From: Proteiniclasticum sp043951855
GTDB lineage: Bacteria > Bacillota > Clostridia > Clostridiales > Clostridiaceae
Reading direction: 5' to 3'
Length of the DNA: 64,000 nucleotides
Assembly (NCBI RefSeq): GCF_043951855.1
Contig: NZ_JBINJW010000004.1
Coordinates: 91,821-155,820 of the forward strand
This document shows, piece by piece, positions 61,205 through 64,000 of the stretch. Made by a program: the position numbers and the translations under genes. The notes below the pieces were generated by a model that ran no database searches, was not told where the DNA came from, and saw only the letters and a list, made by a program, of their open reading frames with translations. Position 1 is the first letter of the stretch. Each line of letters starts with the position of its first letter.

Positions 61205-62389
61205 ATGCAGGATTTAAAAGACAGACTGATTGAAAAATACGGAGGAGAAGACATTCGAGCAGTGGTTTCTCCACTGAGAATATGCCCCCTGGGTGCCCAT
61301 GTGGACCACCAGGGTGGGATCGTTACAGGAGTTGCGCTGGATTCCAGTGTGAACCTGGTGTATACACCCAATGAGGATGGATACATCAGAATCCAGAGCA
61401 TGGATTTTCCTGATGAAGAATACTTCCATGTGGACAATATCCCGGATATGGTTCCAGGTGCCTGGGGAAACTACATCAGAGGCGCTGTTCTGTCTCTTAA
61501 GAGAGATTTTGTGATCAAGACAGGATTCAGTGCGATCATCAGCGGAAAACTTCCTATAGGAGGGTTAAGTTCGTCTGCTGCGGTGACCACAGCCTATCTT
61601 ATGGCCATATGCGATGTGAACGGTATCGAGGTGGAGAAAATGGATCTGGTCCATTACAGCCACTGGGTGGAAACAGATTATATCGGCTTGAAGAACGGCA
61701 TTCTGGATCAGGCGGCCAACATCTTAAGCGAGAAGGATAAACTCATGGTCATGGACTGCAGCACCGATGAATACAAGCTGGTGGACAAGGCGGAAGATAC
61801 TCCGGAGTTTGAATTCGTGGTGGTCTACTCCGGCATTTCCACTGCACTCATCGGAACGGACTACAACAACCGTGTGGATGAATGCAAAGTGGCTTCCTGG
61901 CTTCTTCATGAAGTTTCGGAAAACAAGGTGCCCAATCTGAAGGAAGCGAAGCTGAGAAACATTTCGCCAGAAGTCTTTCTGAATCATCAGGAGGAGCTTC
62001 CTGGAAGATTCAGAAAGAGAGCGACGCATTTCTTCACCGAGCAGGAAAGAGTGAAGAAGGGAATTGATGCCTGGAGCCGTGGAGATCTGGTGGCATTTGG
62101 GCAGCTCATGAATGAATCAGGAGAAAGTTCTGTGTATCAGTATGAGTGCGGATGTCCGGAACTGATCACCATCTACGAGACACTGAAGAGTACTGAAGGG
62201 GTCTATGGTGCCAGATTCAGCGGAGCCGGATACAGAGGATGCTGCATCGGCCTCATCGATCCGAAGTATAAAGAGAGCATCAGAGCGAAAATGGATGCGG
62301 TGTATCCGGTGAAGCATCCACAGTATAAGGATGTCTACGATGTCCATTTCTGCAAAGTGGAAGATGGCGCAAGATACGTGAAGATATAG
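61205..62389 (+). CDS. GHMP sugar kinase, galacturonokinase-like
   Basis: Sugar kinase of 394 residues in the GHMP family. The substrate loop is PLRICPLGAHVDHQGG (24-38). Galactokinases have PGRVNLIGEHTDYNGG; here the Glu of GEH is Ala (Ala31) and NL is CP, as in plant galacturonokinase. The ATP loop is PIGGLSSSAAV (117-127), the catalytic Asp168 is in GILDQAAN, and the third motif GARFSGAGYRGCC is near 335. The loss of the Glu that contacts O6 of galactose, and the neighbouring uronic-acid genes, point to galacturonate or glucuronate 1-kinase activity. It starts 20 bases after ugd and precedes the nucleotidyltransferase by 9 bases. Substrate is inferred. Confidence 0.75.
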   Translation: MQDLKDRLIEKYGGEDIRAVVSPLRICPLGAHVDHQGGIVTGVALDSSVNLVYTPNEDGYIRIQSMDFPDEEYFHVDNIPDMVPGAWGNYIRGAVLSLKRDFVIKTGFSAIISGKLPIGGLSSSAAVTTAYLMAICDVNGIEVEKMDLVHYSHWVETDYIGLKNGILDQAANILSEKDKLMVMDCSTDEYKLVDKAEDTPEFEFVVVYSGISTALIGTDYNNRVDECKVASWLLHEVSENKVPNLKEAKLRNISPEVFLNHQEELPGRFRKRATHFFTEQERVKKGIDAWSRGDLVAFGQLMNESGESSVYQYECGCPELITIYETLKSTEGVYGARFSGAGYRGCCIGLIDPKYKESIRAKMDAVYPVKHPQYKDVYDVHFCKVEDGARYVKI

Positions 62390-62398
62390 GAGAATGAG

Positions 62399-63133
62399 AT
62401 GAAGTGTATTATTTTAGCAGCGGGATATGCCACAAGGCTTTACCCTCTGACAGAGAATATGCCGAAACCGCTGCTGGAAGTAGCGGGCAGGAGCATATTG
62501 GACCGCATCTGTGAAAAGATCGAAAAGGTGGAAGAAATCAATGAAATCATCATTGTCTCCAACCATAAATTCATAGATTCTTTTAGAGCATGGGCGCAGA
62601 GATACAAAGGAAAGAAAGTGGCGGTTCTGGATGATGGAACCACCAGCAATGAGAATCGTCTGGGCGCAGTACGAGATATTCTGGTGGCGGTGGATGATCT
62701 GGAAATAAACGAAGACATCATGGTTCTGGCAGGGGACAATCTTTTTGATTTCGAGCTGGATGACTTTGTTTCTTTCTATAAGGAGAAGAAAACGGACTGC
62801 ATCACGACCCATATCATCAACGATATGGAGAGAATCAGAAGAACCGGTGTTGCGGAACTGGATGAGAATATGAGACTCTTGAGCTTTGAAGAAAAACCGG
62901 AACAGCCAAAATCTAATCATGCAGTGCCACCGTTCTACATCTATCAGAAAAAGACACTGCCGCTCATCAGTGCTTTCATCGAAGAAGGAAACCACGGGGA
63001 TGCCCCTGGCATGCTTATATCGTGGCTTCTGAAGAAAGTGCCCGTACATGCTTTTCATTTTCAGGGAAACCGATATGACATCGGAACACTGGAAAGCTAT
63101 AAGGAAGTGCAGAGAGTATTTTCGGAAAAGTAA
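62399..63133 (+). CDS. Sugar-1-phosphate nucleotidyltransferase
   Basis: NTP-transferase of 244 residues. It begins MKCIILAAGYATRLYPLTEN (nucleotide loop) and MPKPLLEVAGRSILDRI, with VLAGDNLFDFEL as the metal site and GVAELDENMRLLSFEEKP in the middle. It could activate the sugar-1-phosphate made by the kinase just upstream; a UTP:galacturonate- or glucuronate-1-phosphate activity would complete a salvage route to UDP-uronic acid. Sequence alone does not settle UTP versus dTTP or the sugar. It is the last gene before a terminator. Confidence 0.82.
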   Translation: MKCIILAAGYATRLYPLTENMPKPLLEVAGRSILDRICEKIEKVEEINEIIIVSNHKFIDSFRAWAQRYKGKKVAVLDDGTTSNENRLGAVRDILVAVDDLEINEDIMVLAGDNLFDFELDDFVSFYKEKKTDCITTHIINDMERIRRTGVAELDENMRLLSFEEKPEQPKSNHAVPPFYIYQKKTLPLISAFIEEGNHGDAPGMLISWLLKKVPVHAFHFQGNRYDIGTLESYKEVQRVFSEK

Positions 63134-63170
63134 TTTAATATTTGTATAAATTCATACTGATGAGAAGGGC

Positions 63171-63217
63171 ATTGAAAGACCACGCAAGGAGCTTTGAATG
63201 CTCTTTCAATTTTTACT
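63171..63217 (+). terminator. Terminator of the ugd-kinase-nucleotidyltransferase operon
   Basis: ATTGAAAGA (63171-63179) pairs with TCTTTCAAT (63202-63210), followed by TTTTT. It lies about 40 bases after the last gene. The following 270 bases contain a TGGTAAAAT extended -10 (63315-63323) but no gene. Confidence 0.75.
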
Positions 63218-63490
63218 ATTCTGTAGAGATAAATATGAGAGTAGAATAGCACTTTGCAATTCTTAGGTTTTATTAATCTGGTGACGTATGATTATATATA
63301 AAAATCAAATATTCTGGTAAAATAAACATGATTTAGTAATTCACGAGAGGGTATGCTTATGTTTATCAGAAAGAATCGTATATCAAGATTCACTCATTTT
63401 CTTTAGGGTTCATGCTATTCATGTGTCACTAAGTGGGCAATTTATCTACTCCAGAAGCCTGACTCTATCATATATTTTAAGGGGGCATTT

Positions 63491-64000
63491 ATGAAAGTCA
63501 AAAAAGTTGTATCTCTTATGTTGGTGCTGCTTCTCTTTTCATCCTTTCTCTTTTCTAACAGTAAAGTATACGCTAATACTGAAACTATAGTAACCAATTC
63601 TGCTGAGCTTATTGAAGCGTTATCCAATCCTGAAATTTCAGCTGTTGGGTTTGGGGATGATATCATAACGAATGAGATTCCGAATATAGAGGTTAACGGA
63701 GATCAAAAGAGAATCAATGGCAATGGATTTTCATGGAATATCAGTTCAGAGAATGAAACTAATGTTAACTTCAATCTTCGAATTGATTTGCTTTCTGACT
63801 TGAATATCATATCTGGTGACACATTAAATCTGAATTACTTCTACGGGGGAAATATTTCAAATATTGAAGCACATGACACCATAGTCCAATCTAGCGGAAC
63901 TATTACCATGATAGGCGGATCATATAAGGGCGTAATCATTGATAATGGTAACGGAAGCAGTGTGTCTGGGGTCAAAGTTAATGGGACTGGAATTAAAGTT
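63491..64000 (+). CDS. Secreted protein, partial, possible beta-helix repeat domain
   Basis: The reading frame runs without a stop for 170 codons to the edge of the window. It begins with a signal peptide (KKVVSLMLVLLLFSSFLF, cleavage near VYANT at about 29). The mature start resembles the pectate-lyase-like adhesive repeats of surface proteins (NSAELIEALSNPEISAVGFG), followed by Asn/Gly/Ile-rich strands (GGNISNIEAHDTIV, GGSYKGVIIDNGNGSSV) suggestive of a right-handed beta-helix. An AAGGGGGC site precedes the ATG. Function cannot be assigned. Confidence 0.65.
   Translation, partial: MKVKKVVSLMLVLLLFSSFLFSNSKVYANTETIVTNSAELIEALSNPEISAVGFGDDIITNEIPNIEVNGDQKRINGNGFSWNISSENETNVNFNLRIDLLSDLNIISGDTLNLNYFYGGNISNIEAHDTIVQSSGTITMIGGSYKGVIIDNGNGSSVSGVKVNGTGIKV

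Noticed and set aside
61205..62389. Straight galactokinase (galK) call
   Set aside because: The diagnostic GEHTDYNGG loop is GAHVDHQGG, so a plain galactokinase name would hide the likely uronic-acid specificity.

Overview
The window looks like chromosomal DNA of an anaerobic, low-to-mid GC Gram-positive bacterium, most likely a member of the Clostridia (Bacillota). The reasons are AGGAGG-type ribosome binding sites before almost every gene, frequent TTG starts, classic hairpin-plus-T terminators, a sortase, a LytR-CpsA-Psr protein, and secreted proteins with ChW (clostridial hydrophobic, conserved W) repeats. No rRNA, tRNA, insertion sequence, integrase or CRISPR array was seen.

Region 1 (about 1-16.7 kb) is a complete B12-dependent 1,2-propanediol utilisation microcompartment locus. 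A cytoplasmic PocR-domain sensor kinase and an AraC-type response regulator precede a tight 17-gene operon, pduA-B-C-D-E-G-H-K-J-L, eutJ-like, pduM-like, pduN-O-P-S-T. It encodes the shell (three BMC-H, two BMC-T and one BMC-P protein), diol dehydratase with its reactivase, CoA-acylating aldehyde dehydrogenase, phosphotransacylase and the cobalamin recycling enzymes PduO and PduS. No alcohol dehydrogenase (PduQ), propionate kinase (PduW) or diffusion facilitator (PduF) is in the window.

Region 2 (16.7-23.6 kb) holds a second, membrane-bound two-component system and a TRAP transporter (dctP, dctQ, dctM), separated from pdu by a terminator. Region 3 (23.6-37.4 kb) is mixed housekeeping. On the + strand are a Gfo/Idh/MocA oxidoreductase, a DJ-1 family protein, a secreted SH3b-glucosaminidase and RecJ. 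On the - strand are a sortase, an ECF S component, an LCP protein, a sirtuin, a small sigma factor, an esterase, a small membrane protein and a nucleotidyltransferase. A possible structured RNA lies at about 30.55-30.72 kb.

Region 4 (37.4-45 kb) encodes two large ChW-repeat exoproteins: a subtilisin-family protease and a glucosaminidase paralogous to the SH3b one. Region 5 (45.6-63.1 kb) is an exopolysaccharide or capsule locus. It has an initiating sugar transferase, dTDP-rhamnose synthesis (rfbABCD), glycosyltransferases including an Alg14/Alg13-like split pair, a Wzy-like polymerase, a Wzx-like flippase, and UDP-sugar supply genes (galE, UDP-glucuronate epimerase, ugd). It ends with a GHMP sugar kinase resembling galacturonokinase rather than galactokinase, followed by a sugar-1-phosphate nucleotidyltransferase. 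Together these last genes suggest that UDP-galacturonate can be made both de novo and by salvage of free uronic acid. The window ends inside a secreted protein gene that may encode a beta-helix protein.

The most notable points are the uronic-acid salvage pair, a PduT lacking the expected iron-sulfur ligand cysteine, the candidate structured RNA at 30.5-30.7 kb, the hairpin-rich leaders of pdu, galE and ugd, and the paired cell-wall hydrolases that share a catalytic half but carry different wall-binding modules.
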